Part shown: piece by piece, positions 1 to 6,422 of the stretch | How positions within the stretch are numbered: the stretch's first letter is position 1 | How the letters are laid out: every line of letters begins with the position of its first letter | Origin: Gammaproteobacteria bacterium | Lineage (GTDB): Bacteria > Pseudomonadota > Gammaproteobacteria > Acidithiobacillales > Acidithiobacillaceae | Reading direction: 5' to 3' | Assembly (NCBI GenBank): GCA_023381645.1 | Contig: JAMCRJ010000054.1 | Location: 1-64,000 of the forward strand | Length of the DNA stretch: 64,000 bases | Translations under genes and position numbers: made by a program | The notes under the pieces: generated by a model | Databases searched by the model: none | Told to the model about the DNA's origin: nothing | Seen by the model: the letters and a program-made list of their open reading frames with translations, nothing else

Positions 1-113
1 ACAGCCTGATCCAATCCGCCAAGGCCAAGGCCCGGGGCTATCGCACCCACAGGAACTTTATCAACATGGCTTACCTGATCCTCGGCAAGCTGGATCTCAG
101 GCTACCCACTTGA
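1..113 (+). CDS. ISL3-family transposase, C-terminal end only
   Basis: The frame from base 3 is open to a TGA at 111-113 and gives 36 residues that include ARGYRTHRNFINMAYLILGK. The pattern 'A-R-G-Y-R-T-x-x-N-F-x-x-x-x-Y-L-x-L-G-K-L' is typical of the extreme C terminus of ISL3-family DDE transposases. The gene is complete or not depending on sequence to the left of the window. Its transcription runs toward the CRISPR array, so readthrough could reach the array. Confidence 0.75.
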   Translation, partial: SLIQSAKAKARGYRTHRNFINMAYLILGKLDLRLPT

Positions 114-128
114 AACAGCGAGGAACCC
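1..128 (+). mobile_element. Right end of an ISL3-family insertion sequence (cut by window edge)
   Basis: The segment carries the last 36 codons of an ISL3-type transposase followed by a short tail that looks like the right terminal inverted repeat (about 105-128, ending GAGGAACCC). ISL3 elements end a few bases after the transposase stop and make 8-bp target duplications, so 129-136 is the expected duplication. The left end lies outside the window, so neither the other repeat nor the duplication can be confirmed. A. ferrooxidans is known to carry ISAfe1, an ISL3 element. Identity with it is plausible but untested. Confidence 0.65.
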
Positions 129-138
129 GATGAATACG

Positions 139-745
139 GTATCGCCCGGCTTATAAACCGGGCGTGGATTGAAACTGAAACATGCCGATTTGACCCATCC
201 AATCCCTCCGTATCGCCCGGCTTATAAACCGGGCGTGGATTGAAACATCCACCAGTACCCCTACAGGCTCGCCCGTTTCGGTATCGCCCGGCTTATAAAC
301 CGGGCGTGGATTGAAACCAGAATATCCCGGATTTGAGAATGTGGAGGGAGAGTATCGCCCGGCTTATAAACCGGGCGTGGATTGAAACACTTGTGCCGCA
401 GTAAGCGCACCGGCCTTTCCAGGTATCGCCCGGCTTATAAACCGGGCGTGGATTGAAACTGGAAGCCTTACAATGCCCAGCGCCACGGCGCCCGGTATCG
501 CCCGGCTTATAAACCGGGCGTGGATTGAAACATATGCAATATCAGCGCGAACAGAGGCAATTCCGCGTATCGCCCGGCTTATAAACCGGGCGTGGATTGA
601 AACCGACATCCAACGGCGCCGTAGTATTGCCTCCGGAGTATCGCCCGGCTTATAAACCGGGCGTGGATTGAAACATCAATACGGCATGGACTGATACGCA
701 AAAAATGGGTATCGCCCGGCTTATAAACCGGGCGTGGATTGAAAC
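139..745 (+). CRISPR. CRISPR array, 9 repeats of 37 bp with 8 spacers of 34-35 bp
   Basis: Nine identical repeats start at 139, 210, 281, 352, 423, 495, 567, 638 and 709. Each starts GTATCGCCCGG, ends CGTGGATTGAAAC, and has a stem CGCCCGG/CCGGGCG around a CTTATAAA loop. Spacers are 34 bp except spacers 5 and 6, which are 35 bp. The ATTGAAAC 3' end is the usual crRNA 5' handle of type I repeats, so transcription is read left to right with the leader to the left. The end CGTGGATTGAAAC resembles type I-C repeats, but 37 bp is longer than the usual 32 bp of that type, so I do not assign a subtype. No cas genes are in the window. The IS end lies only 10 bp before the first repeat. No spacer matched elsewhere in this window by eye. 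Confidence 0.98.
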
Positions 746-1010
746 GAGCCGACCCGGTTCCTGGTGGAACATACCCCCGGAACCGGACATTGAATATTAC
801 CTGACGGCGGCTTATCACGGGGCGCGCGTTGAGGTATCGGGAACGCCAACTATCGGGCCGGATGATAGTGTCGAACTGATCGAAAAGTTGACGGCGCTGG
901 CGAAAAAAATGGGCGGCCGTGTTCGCCTGGCCGGTGAAGGCCTCGATGGCGCACCAATGGACGTGTCAATTTATGATGGACGACCCAATGGAACCCGAAC
1001 TCACGAATGA
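746..1010 (+). pseudogene. Open frame directly after the last repeat, possibly a truncated gene
   Basis: The frame running out of the last CRISPR repeat stays open to a TGA at 1008-1010 and looks protein-like after the repeat (acidic stretch PEPDIEYYL, then a helix-forming stretch DDSVELIEKLTALAKKMGG). No start codon with a ribosome binding site exists between the repeat and the frame. It may be the 3' end of a gene whose beginning was lost when the array and this segment were joined. I do not recognise the family. Confidence 0.3.
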
Positions 1011-1188
1011 TCGCGCCCGGCGCGAATGGCAATGGTTGTGCCGAGAAGTTGGCGAGACCGTCGCGCGGGCTACGATTGCCGCCCTACCCGGCAATCGGCG
1101 ACGGTATCCGCTGAACATCGCCCGCGCGCTGGACGTGGAACTGCCACCAGAAGAAAAGCTGCCGCCGCTGTACGTGCCCGCTGATTAG
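973..1188 (+). CDS. Small hypothetical protein (about 71 aa)
   Basis: The frame starts at ATG 973 (alternatives 976 and 988) and encodes a short charged protein with the stretch RARREWQWLCREVGETVARA followed by a proline-rich tail ending YVPAD. The start overlaps the end of the preceding open frame by about 35 bases, and the stop overlaps the stop of the opposite-strand gene at 1185. No domain is recognised. Compact packing with neighbours favours a real gene. Function unknown. Confidence 0.45.
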   Translation: MMDDPMEPELTNDRARREWQWLCREVGETVARATIAALPGNRRRYPLNIARALDVELPPEEKLPPLYVPAD

Positions 1189-1436
1189 GATAATTCCAAA
1201 CGGCGTTCGATGCGGTCTATACGTGTAACAATTTCGTCGATACGGGTTTGCTGGCGATAGGTGTCCTCTTGGGCACCAACAACATCTCGCCGTAAGCCGA
1301 CAATCTGTTCTTCGACGCGCCCCAGGCGATGCTTCACATCGTTGAGTTCTACACGTGTCTCGCTACGAAATGCGGCAAGTTCATTGCGGATTGCCCGCAA
1401 GTGCTCCAGCACAAGATTTTCCGTATTATCCGTCAT
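1185..1436 (-). CDS. Small coiled-coil protein, 83 aa
   Basis: The protein is almost entirely amphipathic helix: LVLEHLRAIRNELAAFRSE, then HRLGRVEEQIVGLRRDV, then RIDEIVTRIDRIERRLEL, with heptad spacing of Leu, Ile and Val. A purine-rich TGAGGAC precedes the ATG. It sits 8 bases after the stop of another small coiled-coil gene on the same strand, so the two are probably co-transcribed and may form a hetero-oligomer. No membrane segment is visible. Proteins of this type are common on integrated elements, but I know no defined function. Confidence 0.6.
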   Translation of the reverse strand: MTDNTENLVLEHLRAIRNELAAFRSETRVELNDVKHRLGRVEEQIVGLRRDVVGAQEDTYRQQTRIDEIVTRIDRIERRLELS

Positions 1437-1444
1437 GTCCTCAT

Positions 1445-1708
1445 TTACCTTTGCCAGTTCGTAAGCGCAACAAGACGGGTGTCCATGCGCTCTGCAAGAT
1501 TGTCCATCTTGCCGCCCAGACGATCCATCCTGGCATCCATCCGCGCAAAGCCATCTTCCATGCGTTCCGTCAGATGGTCCACGCGCCCGTCTAGCCGTTC
1601 TATGCCCTTTTCAACACCATCGAGCCGCGTCCGCAGCTCCATGACGCTGGGAGCAATGACGCTTTCCAGAACGGTACGAAGGCTGTCGATGGTTTCTTGC
1701 ATATCCAT
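1445..1708 (-). CDS. Small coiled-coil protein, 87 aa
   Basis: Starting at the ATG at 1708 the protein reads as one long helix with repeating segments LDGVEKGIERLDGRVDHLTE, RMEDGFARMDARMDRLGGKM and NLAERMDTRLVAL. The 7- to 11-residue spacing of hydrophobic positions indicates a coiled coil. The longer frame to 1744 adds 12 residues, but the Met-Asp-Met start fits the coiled coil better. It lies just upstream of the coiled-coil gene at 1185-1436 on the same strand, and an operon is likely. Function unknown. Confidence 0.55.
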   Translation of the reverse strand: MDMQETIDSLRTVLESVIAPSVMELRTRLDGVEKGIERLDGRVDHLTERMEDGFARMDARMDRLGGKMDNLAERMDTRLVALTNWQR

Positions 1709-1921
1709 ATGGATCAGTATGGCGGCGGGGCGCTGAAAGGGCAAGCGGCGAGGTCTGTGCCCCTGCCGCTTTTTGAGGCACAGGCGGCTGTGGCCGTCGC
1801 CCTTCGCGTAAGGGGTGTTATGTAAAACAATCGCCTACGTCCGACAGGCTTTATTGCATAAACGCTCAGTAATGACGATGATATACCAAGTAATGCAGAG
1901 TCAATTCTGGAGGTTCCATTT

Positions 1922-2386
1922 ATGAGCACCCATACCATCGACACCGCCACCGTCAAACGCCTGGTGGAAGCGCGCGCCATTCGCGGCGCGGCCATCATCG
2001 GCCAGCCCGGGGGCTGGTCCGTCCTTCTCAAGTACGGCATGGAGGAACGGCCGCTGGGGATACAGCGCGCCGACCGGCCCCGTCTCTGGCGCAGCCTCGA
2101 CACCTGTGTGGACTATCTCAAGGAAGAGCTGCATATCGGCCGCATCGACCTGGTGGACGCCACCCAGCACAGTGCCGCTAATTTGGCAGGCAAGTCCAGA
2201 CCCGATGCCGCCGAGCGGATGAGAAATGCCTTTGCGGCCGCCGAGCATGACCGCTGGTTCCGCGAACAGGTGGAGATCGGCTTGCAGGAGGCCGATGATC
2301 CGGCGACCAAGTGGATACCGCATGAGGAGGTCGAGCGGCAGTTTGGGCAACTGCGCGAGGATCTGCGCAAGCGAATCGCGCCATAA
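1922..2386 (+). CDS. ParC-like partition-associated / antitoxin protein
   Basis: The 154-aa protein begins STHTIDTATVKRLVEARAIR and continues with the conserved block GGWSVLLKYGM...RPRLWRSLD. That pattern belongs to a family annotated in many proteobacteria as ParC-type partition-associated proteins, found paired with ParE/RelE toxins. It overlaps the toxin start by one base (TAATG at 2384-2388), so translation is coupled and this is the upstream, antitoxin-position gene. Its length is normal for the family. It probably neutralises the ParE-like product and autoregulates the pair. DNA binding is inferred from the role, not from a visible helix-turn-helix. Confidence 0.7.
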   Translation: MSTHTIDTATVKRLVEARAIRGAAIIGQPGGWSVLLKYGMEERPLGIQRADRPRLWRSLDTCVDYLKEELHIGRIDLVDATQHSAANLAGKSRPDAAERMRNAFAAAEHDRWFREQVEIGLQEADDPATKWIPHEEVERQFGQLREDLRKRIAP

Positions 2387-2688
2387 TGGCAACGAACCGG
2401 CCCTTGCCGGTAATTTGGACCCCAAAGGCCAATGCTGATTTATTGGGTGCCGTGCGGTACATCGCAGAGGAAAGACCGGCCATCGTCATCGAACAGGGCG
2501 AGCTTGTCCGCCAGGCGGCCGGTAGGTTGGCGGACTATCCTCAAATGGGCCGACCCGGCCGCAGGCGCGGAACCCGCGAGCTGATTATGCCCGGTACGCC
2601 ATTTATCGTGGTGTACCGGATTCAGGAACAGGAAGCCCGCCAGATCCAGGTGATCCGTGTCCTGCATGGCGCGCAGCGGTGGCCGTAG
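2386..2688 (+). CDS. Type II toxin of the RelE/ParE family
   Basis: The 100-aa product has the ParE/RelE layout: an N-terminal 'W-T-P-K-A-x-x-D-L' helix, then RQAAGRLADYPQMGRPGRRR, the conserved turn GTRELIMPGTPFIVVYRI, and a C-terminal strand IQVIRVLHGAQRWP. The VLHGAQ.WP ending is diagnostic of this fold. The ATG overlaps the antitoxin stop. ParE members poison gyrase and RelE members cut mRNA on ribosomes, and the sequence does not decide between them. The pair sits in the accessory segment between the CRISPR array and the orphan repeat. Confidence 0.85.
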   Translation: MATNRPLPVIWTPKANADLLGAVRYIAEERPAIVIEQGELVRQAAGRLADYPQMGRPGRRRGTRELIMPGTPFIVVYRIQEQEARQIQVIRVLHGAQRWP

Positions 2689-2712
2689 TCTGAAAATTAC
2701 GGATACCAGAAA

Positions 2713-2898
2713 TTAGGTGCCTTGCGACCGCAGTTTGTCTTTCGTGGTTTCTATCGGCTCGACCGGAGACCCGTTCACCAGAACGGTCCTGTCCGACATC
2801 GTCTCTATAACGACCTCGTGAGCCCCGAAACGCCAAACCGTGCGCGCAACTGGTTCAGCCGCCCCCTCTTCCGTTTTTACGCCGTGATCAGCTTGCAT
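2713..2898 (-). CDS. Small hypothetical protein, 61 aa
   Basis: The ATG at 2898 is preceded by AGGA at a spacing of 7 bases. The product reads [20 protein letters not shown], then [20 protein letters not shown] and ends KLRSQGT, suggesting a small beta-rich domain. Its start lies inside the last codons of an upstream frame on the same strand that is truncated by a CRISPR repeat at 2974, so it was probably the second gene of a coupled pair. No family recognised. Confidence 0.5.
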   Translation of the reverse strand: MQADHGVKTEEGAAEPVARTVWRFGAHEVVIETMSDRTVLVNGSPVEPIETTKDKLRSQGT

Positions 2899-2973
2899 TG
2901 AACATCCTGCGCAGCAGTTCAACCCCGGTGATGCCTTCCTCGGCAGCGCGTATCTTGAAGCGCCGACGGAAGC
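2888..2973 (-). pseudogene. 3' remnant of a small gene cut off at the orphan CRISPR repeat
   Basis: Reading leftward from the orphan repeat, one frame gives [20 protein letters not shown] followed by RMFNAS and a TGA at 2888-2890. It looks like the C-terminal helix pair of a small regulatory protein, but I cannot name the family. There is no start because the frame runs into the CRISPR repeat. Its last codons overlap the start of the gene at 2713-2898. Confidence 0.4.
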
Positions 2974-3010
2974 GTATCGCCCCGCTTATAAACCGGGCGT
3001 GGATTGAAAC
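2974..3010 (+). repeat. Orphan CRISPR repeat, 36 of 37 bases identical to the array repeat
   Basis: The 37 bases match the array repeat except for one G-to-C change in the left stem (CGCCCCG instead of CGCCCGG), which weakens the hairpin. It has the same orientation as the array and lies 2,228 bp after the last array repeat. No further repeat lies beside it. It is most simply the displaced end of the same array. Confidence 0.95.
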
Positions 3011-3113
3011 ATTTTATCCACAACTTGCATATTCCGGCCGCATCTGGCCGAATGGCATGGTATACGCTGGATTTGGGGTGCTACTGATACATCTGAAACA
3101 TGAGGATTCACTA

Positions 3114-4550
3114 TTGACAGCACACCCCAGTCACTCCTTTGCCCTTAATTTTTGGCGCCACCTGAGTGTGCGTTCCAAAAGCATAATCTTTGTGCTCATG
3201 CTTATCGCCGGCATCTATGGGATGATCGTGTTGTTTCTTTACACCGCTGTTGAACAAAGTATGGAGAAACAGATTCATAGCAAGGTTCTCCATCTCAGCC
3301 GAGGCCTTGCCCGCGATGCCGCTGATCCTCTGTTATCAGAAAACAGCAGCGCGCTGACTAAACTGGTTGAACAAGTCGAGAAAAACCCGCTTATCCGCCG
3401 CGCGATCATAACAGATCAGCAGGGTCTGACGGTCGCAAGCACACAGTCAACGGCGATCGATCGGCAAGACCTGGTGCCGACAAGCCCAGGGCGCGAGAAG
3501 TTTACGGCTCCTATCCGTGCTGGATCGCATATCCTCGGCTATGTCAGCCTACGGGCCAATAACGATGTTATCCAAAGCATAGTGGATACCCGAATGGACC
3601 TTGCGATCAGGCGTCTTTCCTTTCTTGGCATGATCACGGCTTTCATTGGCCTCATCGGTGCTTCTCTAATCAGCAACACATTTACCCGACCCATTCGGCG
3701 TCTCTCGCAGAAGATGGCGGATGTGGAGTCGCGGCTCCATGTGGACGGTTTCCCGCAATATTCTCCCATTCCGGCGGATGGCGACGAGATAACCCGTCTG
3801 GAGGAAGGTTTCAAGAGGTTGGAACAGCGGTTGCAGCAATACCTGGTGGAGCTCGACCAGTTACACCGGAGACAACAGGCGATGCAATGCATGGCGACGA
3901 TTGGAGAGATGTCAGCCCAGGTGGCGCACGAGATCCGCAACGCGCTTTCCTCCTTACGCGGTGCGGCGAGATACCTGGTCCGCTACGAGCAGCCGGTGAA
4001 CCGGCAAGAGTTTATAAATATCATAGAAGAGGAGGTCCAGCGACTGTATGATATGACCCAGGGATTTCTCGATTTCGGGCGTCCTTATCATATAGCGCTT
4101 ACAGAAGTGTCGGCGCTGGACTTGCTCTTACGCAGCAGCAAGAGGCACGCGACGGATCTGGAGGCCAAACAAATTACCCTCACTATAAATTGCTCTCCGT
4201 CTCTGCAGGTCGTCGCCGATCCGCAATTGTTTGAACAGGCTATCAGCAACTTGTTGCTCAACGCTGTCGAAGCATTGCCGAACCACGGTGGCTGCATTAC
4301 GTTATACGGTCGGCGCGAAGAAAACGGGCAGTTTGTGGCCGGGGTCGTGGACAATGGCCCAGGGGTACCGCTGGAGCGGGCCAACGACATTTTCAAGCCT
4401 TACGTGACTGGGAAGGCGAAGGGTGGCGGCCTCGGTCTGGCGGTGGTCACGAAAATCATGATGGTCCACGACGGCCAAGTGGAATTGCGCCATCGGGATG
4501 TCGGAGCCGAGTTCGCGCTCTGTTTGCCTCCGCAGGGCTCCGGACGATGA
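3114..4550 (+). CDS. Sensor histidine kinase (NtrB/ZraS-like), probable regulator of tetH
   Basis: The protein would be 478 aa from a TTG start at 3114, chosen because TGAGGA sits 7 bases upstream. The longer frame begins inside the orphan CRISPR repeat region and is unlikely. Two membrane helices (about residues 23-46 and 165-188) enclose a periplasmic sensor domain. A HAMP linker and the H-box VAHEIRN follow, with phospho-acceptor His at about 272, then an ATP-binding domain with the N-box NLLLNAVEALP (about 380) and G-boxes DNGPGVP and GGGLGLAV. It phosphorylates the response regulator encoded next, whose ATG overlaps its stop (ATGA). The periplasmic domain may sense tetrathionate or another sulfur compound, inferred from the neighbouring tetH. 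Related kinases are reported to control tetrathionate and Sox genes in Acidithiobacillus. Confidence 0.9.
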   Translation: MTAHPSHSFALNFWRHLSVRSKSIIFVLMLIAGIYGMIVLFLYTAVEQSMEKQIHSKVLHLSRGLARDAADPLLSENSSALTKLVEQVEKNPLIRRAIITDQQGLTVASTQSTAIDRQDLVPTSPGREKFTAPIRAGSHILGYVSLRANNDVIQSIVDTRMDLAIRRLSFLGMITAFIGLIGASLISNTFTRPIRRLSQKMADVESRLHVDGFPQYSPIPADGDEITRLEEGFKRLEQRLQQYLVELDQLHRRQQAMQCMATIGEMSAQVAHEIRNALSSLRGAARYLVRYEQPVNRQEFINIIEEEVQRLYDMTQGFLDFGRPYHIALTEVSALDLLLRSSKRHATDLEAKQITLTINCSPSLQVVADPQLFEQAISNLLLNAVEALPNHGGCITLYGRREENGQFVAGVVDNGPGVPLERANDIFKPYVTGKAKGGGLGLAVVTKIMMVHDGQVELRHRDVGAEFALCLPPQGSGR

Positions 4551-5959
4551 TTCACACACCGTCGTTCAAGGGTATCGAAAAAACCATCAGCATGCGATCC
4601 CAGAAAATTCTCATCGTCGAGGACGAAAAAAATCTGCGTAGCGTACTCGCAGCCATCCTGGAGGCTGAGGGTTTCTCGACTACACAAACAGAAAGCGCGG
4701 AGGACGCCCTGGCCGTCATGGCCAGGGAACTCCCCGTCCTGGTCCTCACAGACCAGCGCCTGCCAGGGATAAGCGGTACTGAACTGCTGGCACGCATCAA
4801 GGAGCGCTGGCCCCGAATACCTGTGCTGATTGCCACGGCCTACGGTGAAATCGAACAGGCTGTGCAAGCTATCAAGGCGGGGGCGGAGCATTACCTGACC
4901 AAACCGGTGGATGAAGGGGAGCTCGTCGCCATCATTCGCCAGGCGTTGAGTTGCCGGGGTCACACCATACCGCCACGCAGCCAGGACTTGCCGCGCCACG
5001 GCATTATCGGGGAGAGTCTGGGCACACTCGAGATACTGGAGATGATAAATCTCGTCGCGCCCGCCCCTTCCAATGTTCTTATTACCGGAGAGTCAGGAAC
5101 CGGCAAAGAGCTGGTTGCCAGGGGGTTGCATGTGGCGTCCCCCCGCGCCCATGCGCCTTTTCTTGCTTTCAACTGTGGTGCCATTCCCCTGGATCTGGTG
5201 GAAAGCGAAATTTTTGGCCACGAGAAAGGCGCATTCACCGGCGCGGTGCGGTCTCAGGCAGGGAAATTGGAAATGGCGGGCTCCGGAACCCTCTTTCTGG
5301 ACGAAGTGGGTGACATGCCCCTAGCTATGCAGGTCAAGTTGTTACGCACCTTGCAGGAGCGGGAATATACCCGCCTCGGCGGGAATCAACCCCTGCGCCT
5401 CGCGGCCCGCATCATCGCTGCCACCCATGTGGACCTCGCCAAGGCGGTGGAGGCAGGCAGTTTTCGAGAAGACCTGTATTATCGGTTGAATGTCATCCCG
5501 TTGCACATCCCGCCGCTGCGTGAGCGGCGGGAGGATATCGCGCCCCTCGTCCATCATTTTTTGCGGCGCGTGTGCACAGAGCTGGGGCGGCCTGAAGTAG
5601 ACATAGCGACGGCAGCGTTAGCTGCCATGGAGGCCTATTCGTGGCCCGGCAATATTCGCCAGCTCGAGAATGTCGTCGAGCGTTTGGTGGTGCTGAATCG
5701 GGGTGGCGCCATACTTGCCGCCGATCTCCCGAACGAGATGCGTAGCACGGAAACAGAGAGAATACGCCCCTTCGGCGGGACTTATGATCTCCACGCTGTA
5801 GAGCGCGAGGCAGTTGTGTCGGCCCTAAACAAGGCGCAGTTCAACAAGAGTCAGGCCGCGCTGTTGCTGGGTATCAGCCGCAAGCAACTGCACACCCGCA
5901 TGAAAAATCTTGGGCTGGTCGTCGACCGTGAAGATGTGCCGGGCGGCGAGAAGCTATAA
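4547..5959 (+). CDS. Sigma-54-dependent NtrC-family response regulator
   Basis: The 470-aa protein has three domains. The receiver has acidic VEDEKN and phospho-acceptor Asp at about residue 69 in LVLTDQRLPG. The AAA+ domain has Walker A GESGTGKE, the sigma-54-contacting loop GAFTGA (about 228-233) and Walker B GTLFLDEVGDM. The C-terminal Fis-type helix-turn-helix is NKSQAALLLGISRKQLHTRM. The start ATG at 4547 overlaps the kinase stop. An internal ATG at 4592 is the alternative. When phosphorylated it should activate RNA polymerase-sigma54 from upstream sites. The only good sigma-54 promoter seen nearby is ahead of tetH at 6147-6162, so tetH is the predicted target. Confidence 0.95.
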   Translation: MIHTPSFKGIEKTISMRSQKILIVEDEKNLRSVLAAILEAEGFSTTQTESAEDALAVMARELPVLVLTDQRLPGISGTELLARIKERWPRIPVLIATAYGEIEQAVQAIKAGAEHYLTKPVDEGELVAIIRQALSCRGHTIPPRSQDLPRHGIIGESLGTLEILEMINLVAPAPSNVLITGESGTGKELVARGLHVASPRAHAPFLAFNCGAIPLDLVESEIFGHEKGAFTGAVRSQAGKLEMAGSGTLFLDEVGDMPLAMQVKLLRTLQEREYTRLGGNQPLRLAARIIAATHVDLAKAVEAGSFREDLYYRLNVIPLHIPPLRERREDIAPLVHHFLRRVCTELGRPEVDIATAALAAMEAYSWPGNIRQLENVVERLVVLNRGGAILAADLPNEMRSTETERIRPFGGTYDLHAVEREAVVSALNKAQFNKSQAALLLGISRKQLHTRMKNLGLVVDREDVPGGEKL

Positions 5960-6146
5960 TTTCGGGCGAGGCGCTAGCCTGGTCCGTTACTTGGCAAGGC
6001 CAAATGGGACCGAAATACGCGCTCGTTGGCCCTTTTTGGACAACTTCACGGCCGACCTGTGCCGTTTGGCCCTTCCCCATCCCTCCCGGATAACCCACGC
6101 TGTAATAATAACAAGATAAAACAGCGTATTGCGATCATTATGCGAC

Positions 6147-6162
6147 TGGCACAATACATGCA
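6147..6162 (+). promoter_or_regulatory. Sigma-54 type promoter ahead of tetH
   Basis: TGGCAC at 6147-6152 and ATGCA at 6158-6162 match the -24/-12 consensus TGGCAC-N5-TTGCA with one mismatch. The invariant GG and GC doublets are exactly 10 bases apart. Initiation would fall near 6173, giving a leader of about 250 bases before tetH. The 5960-6146 stretch has room for activator sites but no gene. The rest of the 463-base gap 5960-6422 holds only this promoter and the palindrome at 6319. Confidence 0.7.
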
Positions 6163-6318
6163 ATATGTACGTCGGCGGCCGCATACTTAGGATGGCAATT
6201 GACAGTTTATCGGGAAAAATACCCTGTAGGTTGCCAAGTGCATGGAACATTTCATGCTGCCGCGGCATTCCCATTTTCATTTATTCATTGAATATCATAA
6301 GCGGGATGCAATCATAAA

Positions 6319-6339
6319 TATAACACTGATGGTGTTATA
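6319..6339 (+). promoter_or_regulatory. Perfect palindrome in the tetH leader
   Basis: TATAACAC and GTGTTATA form an 8-bp inverted repeat around TGATG. It lies about 85 bases before the tetH start and about 145 bases after the predicted start of transcription. It could be an operator for a second regulator or an RNA hairpin. It is too AT-rich and lacks a T run, so it is not a typical terminator. Confidence 0.4.
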
Positions 6340-6422
6340 GAGGCGTGCATTTGAATCTGTGAATATCGTTTCTGGGAATGACCAAGCACATTGTATCTCA
6401 CCAAATGGATTGGAGACCTGAT

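Noticed and set aside
110..138. Possible partial CRISPR repeat (CTTGAAAC) at the IS end
   Set aside because: The distance to repeat 1 is 22 bases instead of 34, and the bases before it belong to the transposase gene.
176..181. TGAAAC at the start of spacer 1, repeating the end of the repeat
   Set aside because: A 6-base match is likely chance. The spacer length of 34 bp is normal with this border.
364..818. Several open frames on both strands across 364-818
   Set aside because: They are read through the CRISPR repeats (recurring [12 protein letters not shown] or the reverse-strand equivalent) and have no ribosome sites.
3014..3022. Perfect DnaA box TTATCCACA beside the orphan repeat
   Set aside because: It is single, with no cluster of boxes, no AT-rich unwinding region and no dnaA nearby. 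One box is expected by chance.
2898..3113. Upstream extension of the histidine kinase frame to 2898
   Set aside because: It reads through the orphan CRISPR repeat. The TTG at 3114 has a good ribosome site and gives a normal kinase N terminus.
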